From positions 3,968,001 to 4,032,000 of the forward strand of contig NZ_CP021109.1 in the NCBI RefSeq assembly GCF_002119725.1: a stretch of 64,000 bases of DNA. Direction: 5' to 3'. Positions 55,483-64,000 of the stretch are shown one piece after another. The stretch's first letter is position 1, and each line of letters opens with the position of its first letter. The stretch comes from Bordetella genomosp. 9 (GTDB lineage: Bacteria > Pseudomonadota > Gammaproteobacteria > Burkholderiales > Burkholderiaceae_B). The notes under the pieces are model-generated. The model had not been told where the DNA came from. It ran no database searches and saw nothing but the letters and a program-made list of their open reading frames with translations. Position numbers and translations under genes: made by a program.

Positions 55483-56766
55483 ATGTCCAGCAACGCCGAA
55501 CTTTTCGAACGAGCGAGCCGCAGCATTCCCGGCGGCGTGAATTCCCCCGTACGCGCTTTTCGCTCGGTAGGCGGCACCCCCCGCTTCATCGCGCGCGGAG
55601 AAGGCGCTTACGTATGGGATGCGGAAGGCAAACGGTACGTGGACTACATCGGATCCTGGGGCCCCGCCATTCTGGGCCACGCGCATCCCGACGTGGTGCG
55701 CGCCGTGCAGGACGCGGCCACGCGCGGCTTGTCTTTCGGCGCGCCTACCGAAGCGGAGATCCGGCTTGCCGAAACGCTGATCGAACGCCTGCCCTCGATG
55801 GAGCAGGTGCGTCTGGTCAGCTCCGGCACGGAAGCCACCATGACGGCCATCCGCCTGGCGCGCGGCGCGACGGGACGCAACAAGATCATCAAATTCGAAG
55901 GCTGTTATCACGGCCATGCCGACAGCCTGCTGGTGAAGGCGGGTTCGGGATTGCTGACTTTCGGCAACCCGACCTCCGCCGGCGTGCCGAGCGAATTCGT
56001 CGAACACACGCTGGTGCTGGACTACAACGATCTGGAAGCGGTCAAAACCGCCTTTACCCAGTACGGCCACGATATCGCCTGTGTCATCGTCGAGCCGGTA
56101 GCGGGCAATATGAACCTGGTCAAGCCCGTGCCGGGGTTCCTGGAAGGCTTGCGCGAGCAGTGCACGCAGCACGGCGCCCTGCTGATTTTCGACGAAGTCA
56201 TGACCGGATTCCGGGTGGGACCGCAGGGCGTGCAGGGGCTGACGGGCATCAAGCCGGACCTGACCACGCTTGCCAAGGTGATCGGCGGCGGCATGCCTGT
56301 CGGGGCGTTCGGCGGCAGCCATGCCGTGATGCGGCACATCGCGCCGCTGGGCGCGGTGTACCAGGCGGGCACGCTGTCGGGCAACCCGGTGGCCGTGGCC
56401 GCCGGCCTGGAAACGCTGCGCCTGATCGGCGAACCCGGCTTCTACGAAGCCCTGAGCGCCAAAACGCGGGCCCTGGCGGACGGTTTGCAGGAACGCGCCC
56501 GCGCGGCGGGCGTCGCCTTCAGCGCCGATGCGATCGGCGGCATGTTCGGCATCTACTTCAGCGAAAAAATCCCCACCTCGCTGGCCGAGGTGTCGGCCTG
56601 CGACGTGGACGCCTTCAAACGCTTCTTCCACGCCATGCTCGACCACGGCGTGCATTTCGCCCCGTCGGCCTTCGAGGCCGGTTTCGTGTCGGCGGCGCAC
56701 GATGATGACGCCATTGCGCACACCCTGGATGCGGCCGAGCAGGTGTTCGCGTCGATGAAGGGTTGA
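55483..56766 (+). CDS. hemL: Glutamate-1-semialdehyde 2,1-aminomutase
   Basis: A 427-residue PLP enzyme making 5-aminolevulinate in the C5 haem pathway. [19 protein letters not shown] is the family start, [17 protein letters not shown] the cofactor phosphate site, and the Schiff-base Lys is in [31 protein letters not shown] and [15 protein letters not shown] are the other signatures. The ATG at 55483 gives the standard N-terminus [11 protein letters not shown]. It is preceded by thiE after 80 bases. Confidence 0.97.
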   Translation: MSSNAELFERASRSIPGGVNSPVRAFRSVGGTPRFIARGEGAYVWDAEGKRYVDYIGSWGPAILGHAHPDVVRAVQDAATRGLSFGAPTEAEIRLAETLIERLPSMEQVRLVSSGTEATMTAIRLARGATGRNKIIKFEGCYHGHADSLLVKAGSGLLTFGNPTSAGVPSEFVEHTLVLDYNDLEAVKTAFTQYGHDIACVIVEPVAGNMNLVKPVPGFLEGLREQCTQHGALLIFDEVMTGFRVGPQGVQGLTGIKPDLTTLAKVIGGGMPVGAFGGSHAVMRHIAPLGAVYQAGTLSGNPVAVAAGLETLRLIGEPGFYEALSAKTRALADGLQERARAAGVAFSADAIGGMFGIYFSEKIPTSLAEVSACDVDAFKRFFHAMLDHGVHFAPSAFEAGFVSAAHDDDAIAHTLDAAEQVFASMKG

Positions 56767-56771
56767 GGCGG

Positions 56772-56811
56772 GCACAAGGGCACAAGGGCGCAAGAGCGCA
56801 AGAGCACAAGG
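56772..56811. repeat. Tandem repeat: five copies of an 8-mer
   Basis: GCACAAGG twice, GCGCAAGA twice, then GCACAAGG, unbroken over 40 bases, six bases after the hemL stop. The following 61 bases to the convergent RidA gene hold nothing else I can name. Confidence 0.85.
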
Positions 56812-56872
56812 CGGCTTCCTCTCCTATGGGGTCGCCGCCGACCGCCTTGCCGATGCCAGGGGCGGATGCGGA

Positions 56873-57277
56873 TCAGCCCGGAATCACCGCGGTGGCTTCG
56901 ATCTCCACCTTGGCGCGCGGCTCCACCAGCGCCGCCACCTGCACCGCCGTCATGGCCGGATAATGCCGGCCGATGATCTCGCGGTAGTGCGCGCCGATGG
57001 CGCGATAGGCGCTGACGTACTCGTCCCGGTCGGTCACATACCAGGTGAGCCGGGTGATGTGTTCCGGCCGCCCGCCGCCTTGCGCCAGCACGCTGACGAC
57101 GTTCTGCAGGGCCTGGCGCGTCTGGTCGGCGAAGTCGTCGCTTTCGAACTGTTGCGCGCCGTTCCACCCTATCTGGCCGCCGATGAACACCAGGCGGCTG
57201 CCCGGGCGGACTTCGGTCATAACGCCGTTCGAATACCCGCGCGGCGGCAGCCAGTCGGGCGGTTGCAGTATTTCCAT
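56873..57277 (-). CDS. RidA-family (YjgF/YER057c) enamine/imine deaminase
   Basis: A 134-residue RidA-type protein; the start at 57277 has an AAGGATGG site. The typical RLVFIGGQIGWNGAQQFES corresponds to the family's SGQ core, with DFADQTRQALQNVVSVL and YPAMTAVQVAALVEPRAKVE, where the Arg and Glu correspond to the catalytic and substrate-binding positions. RidA proteins hydrolyse reactive 2-aminoacrylate or similar imines. As the last gene of the aryl-CoA operon, it may release ammonia from an amino intermediate; that is inference. Confidence 0.9.
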   Translation of the reverse strand: MEILQPPDWLPPRGYSNGVMTEVRPGSRLVFIGGQIGWNGAQQFESDDFADQTRQALQNVVSVLAQGGGRPEHITRLTWYVTDRDEYVSAYRAIGAHYREIIGRHYPAMTAVQVAALVEPRAKVEIEATAVIPG

Positions 57278-57339
57278 GAGCCATCCTTTTATGAAGTGAA
57301 TCGCCGCGAGGCCTGCGGCGCCGGCACGCCGCGCGGGCG

Positions 57340-59022
57340 TCAGGAGCCTGCGCACGCGGCCTGCTGGCGCAAAACGAAACGTTGAAGCTTGCCGGTCTCG
57401 GTGCGCGGCAGCGCGGAGACGAATTCGATCAGCCGCGGGTACTTGTAGGGCGCGATGGCCGCCTTGACGAACTCCTGCAGCTCGGCGACCAGCGCCGCAT
57501 CGCCCTCACGGCCGGGCTTGAGCACGATATAGGCCTTGACGACCTGTCCGCGCTCGTCGCAAGGCGCGCCCACAACGCCGCATTCGGCCACGGCCGGATG
57601 GCGCAGCAGCGCGTCCTCGACTTCCGGGCCGGCGATGTTGTATCCGGCCGAAACGATCATGTCGTCATTGCGGGCCTGGTAGAAAAAGTAGCCGTCCGCG
57701 TCCTGGATAAAGGTGTCGCCCGGCAGGTTCCAACCGTCGCGCACAAAGTCGCGCTGACGGGGGTCGGCCAGGTAGCGGCAGCCGGTAGGCCCGCGGACAG
57801 CCAGCCGTCCTGGCTGGCCCACCGGCACCGGCTGCATCGCGTCGTCCACCACCTGCGCCACATAGCCCGGCACCACCTTGCCGATGGCGCCGCGGCGCAC
57901 TTCGTTTTCCGGGCTGGAGACGAAGACGTGGATCATCTCGGTGCCGCCGATGCCGTCGATCATTTCGATGCCGGTCGCCTGCTTCCACAATTGCCGCGTC
58001 GTATCGGGCAACGCCTCGCCGGCGGACACGCTTTTGCGCAGGCTCTTCAAATCGTACCCGGCCGCCAGCCCGGCCATCTGCCGGTAGAACGTCGGCGCGG
58101 TGAAGACGATGGTCGCGCGGAAATCCTGGATCAGTTTCAGCAGGCCGTCCGGCGTCAGTTTTTCCGCCAGCAACGCGCACGCGCCGATGCGCAGCGGGAA
58201 GCACAACAGGCCGCCAAGGCCGAACGTAAAGGCGAGCGGCGGCGTGCCGCAGAACACATCGTCCGGTCCAGGCCGGATGACGTGGCGCGGAAACAGGTCG
58301 CACATTGCCAGCACGTCCCGGTGGAAATGCATACAGCCCTTGGGTTTGCCCGTGGTGCCGCTGGTGAAGGCGATCAGGCAGACATCGTCGGCCGCCGTGT
58401 CGCAGGCCGTGAAGCCGGGCGGCTTGGCCCGTGCGAGGCTGTCCAGGCTGTCCGGCGCGTCATCGTTGAAGACCATGATGCGCGTCAGGTCGGGGCAGTG
58501 GTATTCGTGGCCCGGCTGCATGCACAGCCGGGCTTCTTCCTGCAGCCGCGCGTCGCACAGCATGGCGCTGATTTTCGCTTTGTCGATGATCTGCTTCAGC
58601 TCTTTCGCGCGCAGCAGCGGCATGGTCGGCACCGTCACCAGACCGGCCTTGATGGCGGCCAGCCAGGATGCCGCCATCATCGGATTGTTCGGGCCGCGCA
58701 ACAGCACGCGATTGCCCGGCACCAGCCCCATGTCCTCCACCAGGACGCGCGCGATGCGGTCCGTCAATGCCGCGAGTTCGGCGTACGTCATGGCGCCCTG
58801 ACCGCCGTCCGATGCCGGCCAGCGCAGCGCCACGCGACCGCCCTGCCCGCGCGCCACATGCGCGTCGACGAGTTCCACGGCGCAATTGAAGCGCGGCGGA
58901 TATTGCGTGTCCGGGCCGTCCAGCAGCAGCACCGGCCATTCTTCCGGCGGCGGCAGGTTGTCGCGGGCGAAAGTATCGACGTGCGCGGAACCCCGCGCGG
59001 GCGTGTCCAGCGTTCCTTGCAT
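57340..59022 (-). CDS. Aryl-CoA ligase (benzoate/2-aminobenzoate-CoA ligase type)
   Basis: A 560-residue member of the AMP-forming acyl-CoA synthetases. The P-loop AFTSGTTGKPKGCMHFHRDV, the motif IDGIGGTEMIHVFVSS, the GDTFIQDADGYFFYQAR and the C-terminal Lys of PRTETGKLQRFVLRQ are intact. The early NLPPPEEWPVLLLD and FNCAVELVD resemble 2-aminobenzoate- and benzoate-CoA ligases. In context it activates an aromatic acid for the monooxygenase at 62191. The ATG at 59022 is preferred to a longer frame. Confidence 0.88.
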   Translation of the reverse strand: MQGTLDTPARGSAHVDTFARDNLPPPEEWPVLLLDGPDTQYPPRFNCAVELVDAHVARGQGGRVALRWPASDGGQGAMTYAELAALTDRIARVLVEDMGLVPGNRVLLRGPNNPMMAASWLAAIKAGLVTVPTMPLLRAKELKQIIDKAKISAMLCDARLQEEARLCMQPGHEYHCPDLTRIMVFNDDAPDSLDSLARAKPPGFTACDTAADDVCLIAFTSGTTGKPKGCMHFHRDVLAMCDLFPRHVIRPGPDDVFCGTPPLAFTFGLGGLLCFPLRIGACALLAEKLTPDGLLKLIQDFRATIVFTAPTFYRQMAGLAAGYDLKSLRKSVSAGEALPDTTRQLWKQATGIEMIDGIGGTEMIHVFVSSPENEVRRGAIGKVVPGYVAQVVDDAMQPVPVGQPGRLAVRGPTGCRYLADPRQRDFVRDGWNLPGDTFIQDADGYFFYQARNDDMIVSAGYNIAGPEVEDALLRHPAVAECGVVGAPCDERGQVVKAYIVLKPGREGDAALVAELQEFVKAAIAPYKYPRLIEFVSALPRTETGKLQRFVLRQQAACAGS

Positions 59023-59057
59023 GGCGTTCCCCTGTTGTGCCGGCGTCCGGCCCCGGC

Positions 59058-60242
59058 TCAGCCGCCCTTCAACAGCGCGCGGGCGATGATCAGCTTCTGC
59101 ACTTCGGTCGCGCCCTCGTAAATGCGCAGGGCGCGGATTTCGCGATACAGCTTTTCCACCGGCATGCCGGAAACCACCCCGGCCCCGCCAAACATCTGCA
59201 CGGCCCGGTCGATGACGGTCTGCGCCGATTCGGTGGCCATCATCTTCGCCATGGCGGCCTCGCGCGTCGTCGGACGGCCCTGCACGTCGCGCTGCCATGC
59301 CGCCCGATACGTCAGCAGGGCAGCGGCGTCGATGGCCGTCGCCATGTCCCCCAGCGCGGCCTGCGTCAGTTGCAGATCGGCCAGCGTCTGCCCGAACATG
59401 CGGCGCGACGTCGCGCGCGCCAGGGCCTCGTCCATGGCCCGCCGCGCGAAACCGAGCGCGGCGGCCGCCACCGAGGCGCGAAAGATGTCCAGCGTCATCA
59501 TGGCGAGCTTGAAGCCCTGACCCGGCTCGCCCAGCCGCTGGCTCGCGGGAATCCGGCAATCGGCGAACTCAAGCGTGGCGAGCGGATGCGGCGCGATGAC
59601 GTGCAGCCGTTCGGCGATGCGGAAGCCCGGCGTGCCGGCATCGACCACGAAGGCGCTGATGCCGCGCGCGCCGGGCGCTTCGCCGGTGCGGGCGAAGACG
59701 CAATAGAAGTCCGCGATGCCGCCGTTCGATATCCAGGTCTTGGCGCCGTTCAGGACGTAGTGGTCGCCGTCGCGCCGGGCCTCGCAGGACATGGCGGCGA
59801 CGTCGGACCCGGCCTCCGCCTCGGACAGGGCAAAGGCGGCAATGGCTTCGCCGCTGGCGACGCGGGGCAGGTAGCGTGCGCGCAAGGCGTCGGAACCCGC
59901 CAGTGCAATCGCGCCGCTGCCCAGACCTTGCATGGCGAAGGCAAAGTCCGCCAGCCCCTCATGACGCGCCAGCGTTTCGCGCAGGATGCAGATCGCGCGC
60001 GAATCCACCGTCGGGAGTTCCCCGCCCCAGGCGCCGTCCGGCCCCGCCGGCACGCAATAGCGCAGCCATCCCGCCTGCCCCAGCCGGCGCACCAGCGTGC
60101 GGCACGCGGCGTCAGTATCGGCGTGGCCGATATCGGCCAGCTCGCTCCCGCACCACGCCGACGCCTGTTCCAGCAAGGCCCGGTGCGAGGAGTCGAAGAA
60201 CGGCCAATCCACCCAATCTTTCGCGTCGTGTGTCACCGGCAT
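59058..60242 (-). CDS. Acyl-CoA dehydrogenase
   Basis: A 394-residue flavoprotein of the acyl-CoA dehydrogenase family. [18 protein letters not shown] and [19 protein letters not shown] form the FAD/substrate region; the C-terminal [20 protein letters not shown] and [18 protein letters not shown] hold the family signature. In the operon it would oxidise a CoA-bound ring-derived intermediate. The start is at 60242; it is 35 bases upstream of the ligase. Confidence 0.9.
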   Translation of the reverse strand: MPVTHDAKDWVDWPFFDSSHRALLEQASAWCGSELADIGHADTDAACRTLVRRLGQAGWLRYCVPAGPDGAWGGELPTVDSRAICILRETLARHEGLADFAFAMQGLGSGAIALAGSDALRARYLPRVASGEAIAAFALSEAEAGSDVAAMSCEARRDGDHYVLNGAKTWISNGGIADFYCVFARTGEAPGARGISAFVVDAGTPGFRIAERLHVIAPHPLATLEFADCRIPASQRLGEPGQGFKLAMMTLDIFRASVAAAALGFARRAMDEALARATSRRMFGQTLADLQLTQAALGDMATAIDAAALLTYRAAWQRDVQGRPTTREAAMAKMMATESAQTVIDRAVQMFGGAGVVSGMPVEKLYREIRALRIYEGATEVQKLIIARALLKGG

Positions 60243-60344
60243 ATCAAACTCCCATCAGAGGCAAACGCCCCAGCGCTTCAGACCTACCCACCCGCAACCA
60301 CCGCCACAGCCCCAGCCCCAAAAGTTCACAGGTGCCGCCCGATC

Positions 60345-60387
60345 GGGGCGCCGCGGATCCGGCTTTGCCGGTCCGCAGGCGCGCCCC
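60345..60387. repeat. Large near-perfect hairpin within the aryl-CoA operon
   Basis: Outer arms GGGGCGCC and GGCGCGCCCC enclose GCGGATCCGGC and GCCGGTCCGC around TTT. It sits in the only sizeable gap (186 bases) of the operon, between the hydratase and dehydrogenase genes. It could be a REP-like palindromic unit. Confidence 0.6.
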
Positions 60388-60399
60388 CTTGAGGGGGAA

Positions 60400-60424
60400 G
60401 CGCGTCAGCGCTTCGGGGGTGGGC
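60400..60424. repeat. Dispersed intergenic repeat, copy B
   Basis: Contains CAGCGCTTCGGGGG and GGGCC and matches the copy at 13156-13180 closely. It lies four bases from the hydratase stop. With the hairpin next to it, this looks like a recurring intergenic element. Confidence 0.5.
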
Positions 60425-60428
60425 CTAC

Positions 60429-61301
60429 TCAATCTCCTTCGAATCTCGGCTCGCGCTTTTCCGCGAACGCCTCGTACGCCCGGCGAAAATCCTGTGTCTG
60501 CATGCAGATGGCCTGTGCCTGCGCCTCCGCCTCGATCGCTTCGTCCAGCCCCATGTTCCATTCCTGGTGCAGCAGCTTCTTGGTCATGCCGTGGGCGAAA
60601 GTCGGGCCGGCGGCAAGCTGGCCCGCCAGACGGCTCGCCGCTTCCAGCAGCGCATCGGACTCGTGCAATCCGTTGAAGAAGCCCCACGCCAGCCCCTCGT
60701 CGGCGCTCATGGCCCGGCCCGTGTAGAGGAGTTCGGCGGCGCGGCCCTGCCCGATGGTGCGCGGCAAGAGCGTGCAGGCGCCCATGTCCGCGCCCGCCAG
60801 TCCGACGCGCGTGAACAGGAAGGCCGTGCGCGCGCGAGGGGTGCCCAGCCGCAGGTCGGACGCCAGCGCGACCATGGCGCCGGCGCCCGCGCACACGCCA
60901 TCGACGGCGGCGACGATGGGCTGCGGGCAGGCGCGCATCGCCTTGACCAGGTCGCCCGTCATGCGGGTGAAATCGAGCAGCTCCGGCATGGTCATGTGCG
61001 TGAGCGGCCCGATGATCTCATGCACGTCGCCGCCCGAGCAGAAGTTGCCGCCGGCGCCCGTTACCACGATCACCTTGACGTCCGTCGCGTAGACCAGCGC
61101 GCGGAACAGATCGCGCAGTTCCGCATAGGAATCGAAGGTCAGCGGATTCTTGCGCTCGGGCCGGTCCAAGGTGATCACGCCCACCTTGCCGCCTTCGCGC
61201 GCCTCCCACCGGAACGTGCGGGGGTGGATGGCCGCCATGGGCCGCTTGTGGTGCGCCATGCCGGGCGCTTGGGCCGCGCCGGCCTCCGGGGTCTCGTTCA
61301 C
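60429..61301 (-). CDS. Enoyl-CoA hydratase/isomerase family protein
   Basis: A 290-residue crotonase-fold protein. The oxyanion-hole motifs are [15 protein letters not shown] and [18 protein letters not shown], and [20 protein letters not shown] carries the catalytic-region pattern. I chose the GTG at 61301 because a perfect AGGAGG lies eight bases before it; a later ATG ([12 protein letters not shown]) has no such site. Close relatives occur in aromatic-CoA operons. It follows the SDR gene by 14 bases. Confidence 0.88.
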   Translation of the reverse strand: MNETPEAGAAQAPGMAHHKRPMAAIHPRTFRWEAREGGKVGVITLDRPERKNPLTFDSYAELRDLFRALVYATDVKVIVVTGAGGNFCSGGDVHEIIGPLTHMTMPELLDFTRMTGDLVKAMRACPQPIVAAVDGVCAGAGAMVALASDLRLGTPRARTAFLFTRVGLAGADMGACTLLPRTIGQGRAAELLYTGRAMSADEGLAWGFFNGLHESDALLEAASRLAGQLAAGPTFAHGMTKKLLHQEWNMGLDEAIEAEAQAQAICMQTQDFRRAYEAFAEKREPRFEGD

Positions 61302-61315
61302 GTTGCCGTCCTCCT

Positions 61316-62194
61316 TTATCCCGCCATGACTTCGCCGCCATCCACGGGGATCGCCTGCCCGTTGATCGCCGCCGCGCCGGGCTGGCAGAGCCAGGCGACG
61401 GCGTGGGCCACTTCTTCCGGCCGCACCAGACGGCCCTGCGGATTGCGCTGCGCCAGCCGCTCGCGCGCCTGGCCTTCGTCCATGCCGGTTTTCGCGGCGA
61501 TGTTGCGGGTCGCATCGCGCACGATGTCGGTGTCCGTGTAACCGGGGCATACGGCGTTGACGGTGACCCCCTTGCCCGCCACTTCCAGCGCCAGCGCCCG
61601 GGTCAGCCCCACCACCCCATGCTTGGCGGCGCAATAGGCGCTGACATAGGGATAGCCGATCAGCCCCGCAGTGCTCGCCACGTTCACGATGCGGCCCCAC
61701 CCCAGCCGCAACATGCCGGGCAGCGCTGCCTGCGTGCAATGGAAGGGCCCGCTCAGGTTCACCGCCAGCATCGCATCCCACATGGCGGCGCCGGTGCGGT
61801 CGAAGCGTTCGCTACGGGCCTGACCCGCGTTGTTCACCAGGATGGCGACGGGACCGAGGTCGCGGACGGCAGCGTCGAAGACGGATGCCACGGCGCCGGC
61901 CTGCGCCACGTCCGCGGCCCGCGCCGCCACCGTGCCCAGGGGCGCCAGACGGGCGGCGGCCGACGCCAGCGCGGCCTCGTCCCGGCCCAGCAGGGTCACG
62001 CAGGCGCCGTCGCGCAACAGCCGTTCAGCGATGGCCAGGCCGATGCCGCGGCTGCCGCCCGTCACCAATGCATGACGGCCCGCCAATGGCCGCTCGGACG
62101 GCGCGGGGGCGGCGCGCGGGTCGGTCGGGTCGCTCAGGCCGAGCGGCGCGCCGGCGGAATCGCGCCCCTCGGGCGCGGGCACGGACGCGTTCAT
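61316..62194 (-). CDS. SDR-family dehydrogenase (3-hydroxyacyl-CoA dehydrogenase type)
   Basis: A 292-residue short-chain dehydrogenase. The cofactor loop is [20 protein letters not shown] is present, the catalytic YxxxK is in [15 protein letters not shown], and [10 protein letters not shown] is the substrate loop. An extra polar N-terminal 38 residues is unusual. It probably oxidises a hydroxy intermediate. The ATG overlaps the upstream monooxygenase stop by four bases. Confidence 0.9.
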   Translation of the reverse strand: MNASVPAPEGRDSAGAPLGLSDPTDPRAAPAPSERPLAGRHALVTGGSRGIGLAIAERLLRDGACVTLLGRDEAALASAAARLAPLGTVAARAADVAQAGAVASVFDAAVRDLGPVAILVNNAGQARSERFDRTGAAMWDAMLAVNLSGPFHCTQAALPGMLRLGWGRIVNVASTAGLIGYPYVSAYCAAKHGVVGLTRALALEVAGKGVTVNAVCPGYTDTDIVRDATRNIAAKTGMDEGQARERLAQRNPQGRLVRPEEVAHAVAWLCQPGAAAINGQAIPVDGGEVMAG

Positions 62195-64000
62195 GCACGG
62201 TCTCGCATATCGCCCGCGGGCTGCGCGGCGGCCGCCCTGGCGAAGTTGGTTTCAAGCTGGCGCTTGCCCGCCAGGTAGTTGGGCGGCCAAGCGATATCGG
62301 AATAGCCGATGCGGGCGGTTTCGCGCAGAGTCCATGCCGAGTCGGCCAAATGCGGCCGCGCAAGGGCGCACAGATCGGCGCGGCCCGAGGCGATGATGCC
62401 GTTCACATGGTCCGCTTCGAAAATCGCCCCGACCGCGATGGTGGCAATGCCCGCTTCGTTGCGGATGCGGTCGGCGAACGGCGTCTGGTACATGCGTCCG
62501 TACACCGGCTGCTGGTCGGGACTGACCTGTCCGGAAGAACAATCGATCATGTCCGCGCCCGCCGCCTTGAAACGCCGGGCGATTGCCACCGCGTCGTCCG
62601 CGGTGATGCCGCCTTCCACCCAATCGTGCGCCGAGATGCGGACCGACATAGGCAGATGGCGGGGCCAGACTTCCCGCACGGCTGCGAACACTTCCAGCGG
62701 GTAGCGCAGCCGGCCTTCCAGGTCGCCGCCGTATTCGTCGTCGCGCACATTGGTCAGCGGGGAGATGAAGCTGGACAACAGGTAGCCGTGGGCGCAATGC
62801 AGCTCCAGCCAGTCGAAGCCGGCGTTCGCCGCCCGCCGGGCCGCGGCCACGAAGTCGTCCCGCACCCGGTCCATGTCGCGCCGCGTCATGGCGCGGGGGG
62901 TCTGCGAAATGCCGGGCAGGTAGGGCAAGGCCGACGCCGACAGCAGCGGCCAATTGCCCTCTGCCAACGGGTGGTCCATCTGCTGCCATCCCAGTTGCGT
63001 GGAGCCCTTGCGGCCCGCGTGTCCCAGCTGGATGCCGATGCGGGCGTCGCTGTTTCCGTGCACGAAATCCGCGATGCGCGCAAAGGCTGCGGCCTGCTCG
63101 TCGTTCCACAGGCCGGGGCAACCCGGCGTGATGCGCGCGTCCGGCGACGTGCACGTCATCTCCACCATGACCAGCCCCGCACCGCCCAGCGCCTTGGCGC
63201 CCAGGTGCACCAGGTGGAAGTCGCCGGGCACGCCGTCGCGACAAGCGTACATCGCCATCGGCGAAACGACCACGCGGTTCTTCAGGCGCACGCTGCGCAC
63301 CTGGTAGGGCGTGAGCATGGGCGGCGGCGGGCGCCGGTCCGCCGGCACATCCAGGCCGGCGCGCCGGGCGATCCAGCGCTCGTAGTCCTGCAGCCAGGCC
63401 GCATCGCGCAGCCTCAGGTTCTCATGCGAGATCCTCTGCGAACGGGTCAACAGCGAGTAGGCGAATTGTTCGGGCTCCAGCTGCGCATAGCGGTCGACAT
63501 GCTCGAACCACTCCGTGGAGTTGCGCGCGGCGTTCTGGATTTTCAGGACTTCGACGCCGCGCACGTCCTCGTACTCCTGCAGCGCGGCGCGCAGGGCATC
63601 GCCCCGCGGCAAGCCGGCAAGGCGGTCGGCCAGATCGATGGCGTCCTCCAACGCGAGCTTGGTGCCCGAGCCGATGGAGAAATGCGCGCTGTGCGCGGCG
63701 TCACCCATCAGCACCACCGGTACGTCGCGCCGGCCGCCGGGCGTATCGAGGGTGTGCCAGTGCACCCAATGGCGGCATATGACGCGCGGAAAGCGGATCC
63801 AAATCGCGGAGCCGCGCAGATGGCGCGCGTTGCTCATCAGCGGCTTGCCATCCAGCCAGGCGGCGAACAGGGACTCGCAGTAGCGGATGCCTTCTTCCTG
63901 GCTCATTTCGTCCAGGCCGGCCGCCTTCCAGGTTTCTTCGCGGGTCTCGACGATGAAGGTGGACAGTCCCGGCTCGAAGCGATAGGCATGCGCCTGGAAC
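62191..64000 (-). CDS. Aryl-CoA monooxygenase/reductase (salicylyl- or 2-aminobenzoyl-CoA type), 5' end outside window
   Basis: About 603 residues are visible; the frame stays open past an internal ATG (63906) to the window edge ([20 protein letters not shown]), so the N-terminus is missing. The first part ends a class A flavin monooxygenase: [20 protein letters not shown] is its FAD motif. The second (from [19 protein letters not shown]) is an old-yellow-enzyme-type reductase with [34 protein letters not shown] and the [18 protein letters not shown]. This fused layout is that of 2-aminobenzoyl-CoA monooxygenase/reductase and salicylyl-CoA 5-hydroxylase. It probably dearomatises the CoA ester; substrate is not settled. 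Confidence 0.9.
   Translation of the reverse strand, partial: FQAHAYRFEPGLSTFIVETREETWKAAGLDEMSQEEGIRYCESLFAAWLDGKPLMSNARHLRGSAIWIRFPRVICRHWVHWHTLDTPGGRRDVPVVLMGDAAHSAHFSIGSGTKLALEDAIDLADRLAGLPRGDALRAALQEYEDVRGVEVLKIQNAARNSTEWFEHVDRYAQLEPEQFAYSLLTRSQRISHENLRLRDAAWLQDYERWIARRAGLDVPADRRPPPPMLTPYQVRSVRLKNRVVVSPMAMYACRDGVPGDFHLVHLGAKALGGAGLVMVEMTCTSPDARITPGCPGLWNDEQAAAFARIADFVHGNSDARIGIQLGHAGRKGSTQLGWQQMDHPLAEGNWPLLSASALPYLPGISQTPRAMTRRDMDRVRDDFVAAARRAANAGFDWLELHCAHGYLLSSFISPLTNVRDDEYGGDLEGRLRYPLEVFAAVREVWPRHLPMSVRISAHDWVEGGITADDAVAIARRFKAAGADMIDCSSGQVSPDQQPVYGRMYQTPFADRIRNEAGIATIAVGAIFEADHVNGIIASGRADLCALARPHLADSAWTLRETARIGYSDIAWPPNYLAGKRQLETNFARAAAAQPAGDMRDRA

Overview
The window looks like chromosome from a high-GC betaproteobacterium of the Bordetella/Achromobacter group (Alcaligenaceae). 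The pointers are a pertactin-type autotransporter passenger, a Lys/Ala-repeat histone H1-like protein, a Bug-family (TctC) solute receptor, a long class Ia NrdA, a TctDE-type two-component pair and the accB-accC-prmA-DUF3426 gene order. No rRNA, tRNA, CRISPR array, transposase or prophage gene was seen.

Region 1 (1-10174) is accessory in character, less GC-rich by eye, and reads entirely on the minus strand. From its upstream end it holds four tandem paralogous genes (9982 down to 2317) for 510-671 residue proteins built from beta-sandwich-looking repeats, with no export signal and no family I recognise. A pertactin-like autotransporter follows whose C-terminus lies beyond the window. A terminator at 10131-10174 separates this block from the core gene pmbA.

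Region 2 (10366-24017) is core: pmbA, darP with a carboxylesterase, a Pat-like acetyltransferase, gltX, a small lipoprotein, nrdAB behind a promoter overlapped by putative NrdR boxes, an H1-like nucleoid protein and yggT. Region 3 (23937-27659) is a catabolic cassette: a divergent LysR regulator, an M20 amidohydrolase, a Bug receptor and a muconolactone-isomerase-like protein.

Region 4 (27708-35171, minus strand) holds a glycine-zipper lipoprotein, a PfkB kinase, a DUF3426 membrane protein, prmA, accC, accB, aroQ and a TlpA-like thioredoxin. Region 5 (35290-39417) carries mpl, a small esterase and an RNase II-type nuclease.

Region 6 (39502-46955) is a self-contained sense-and-transport unit: a response regulator, a histidine kinase carrying a complete periplasmic-binding-protein-like domain after a third membrane segment, then a separate binding protein, a double-length permease and an ATPase. 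The kinase's extra domain is visibly homologous to the neighbouring binding protein. Region 7 (47000-56766) is mostly envelope and cofactor housekeeping: a TonB-like protein, aroE, mtgA, lptG, apaH, a plsC-like gene, ruvX, yqgE, rubredoxin, thiD-like, thiE and hemL.

Region 8 (56873-64000, minus strand) is an operon for an aromatic acid via its CoA thioester: RidA, CoA ligase, acyl-CoA dehydrogenase, enoyl-CoA hydratase, SDR dehydrogenase and a two-domain aryl-CoA monooxygenase/reductase cut by the window edge. The set resembles aerobic 2-aminobenzoyl-CoA (or salicylyl-CoA) degradation. The most unusual items are the four-paralog array beside the autotransporter and the kinase-binding-protein fusion.
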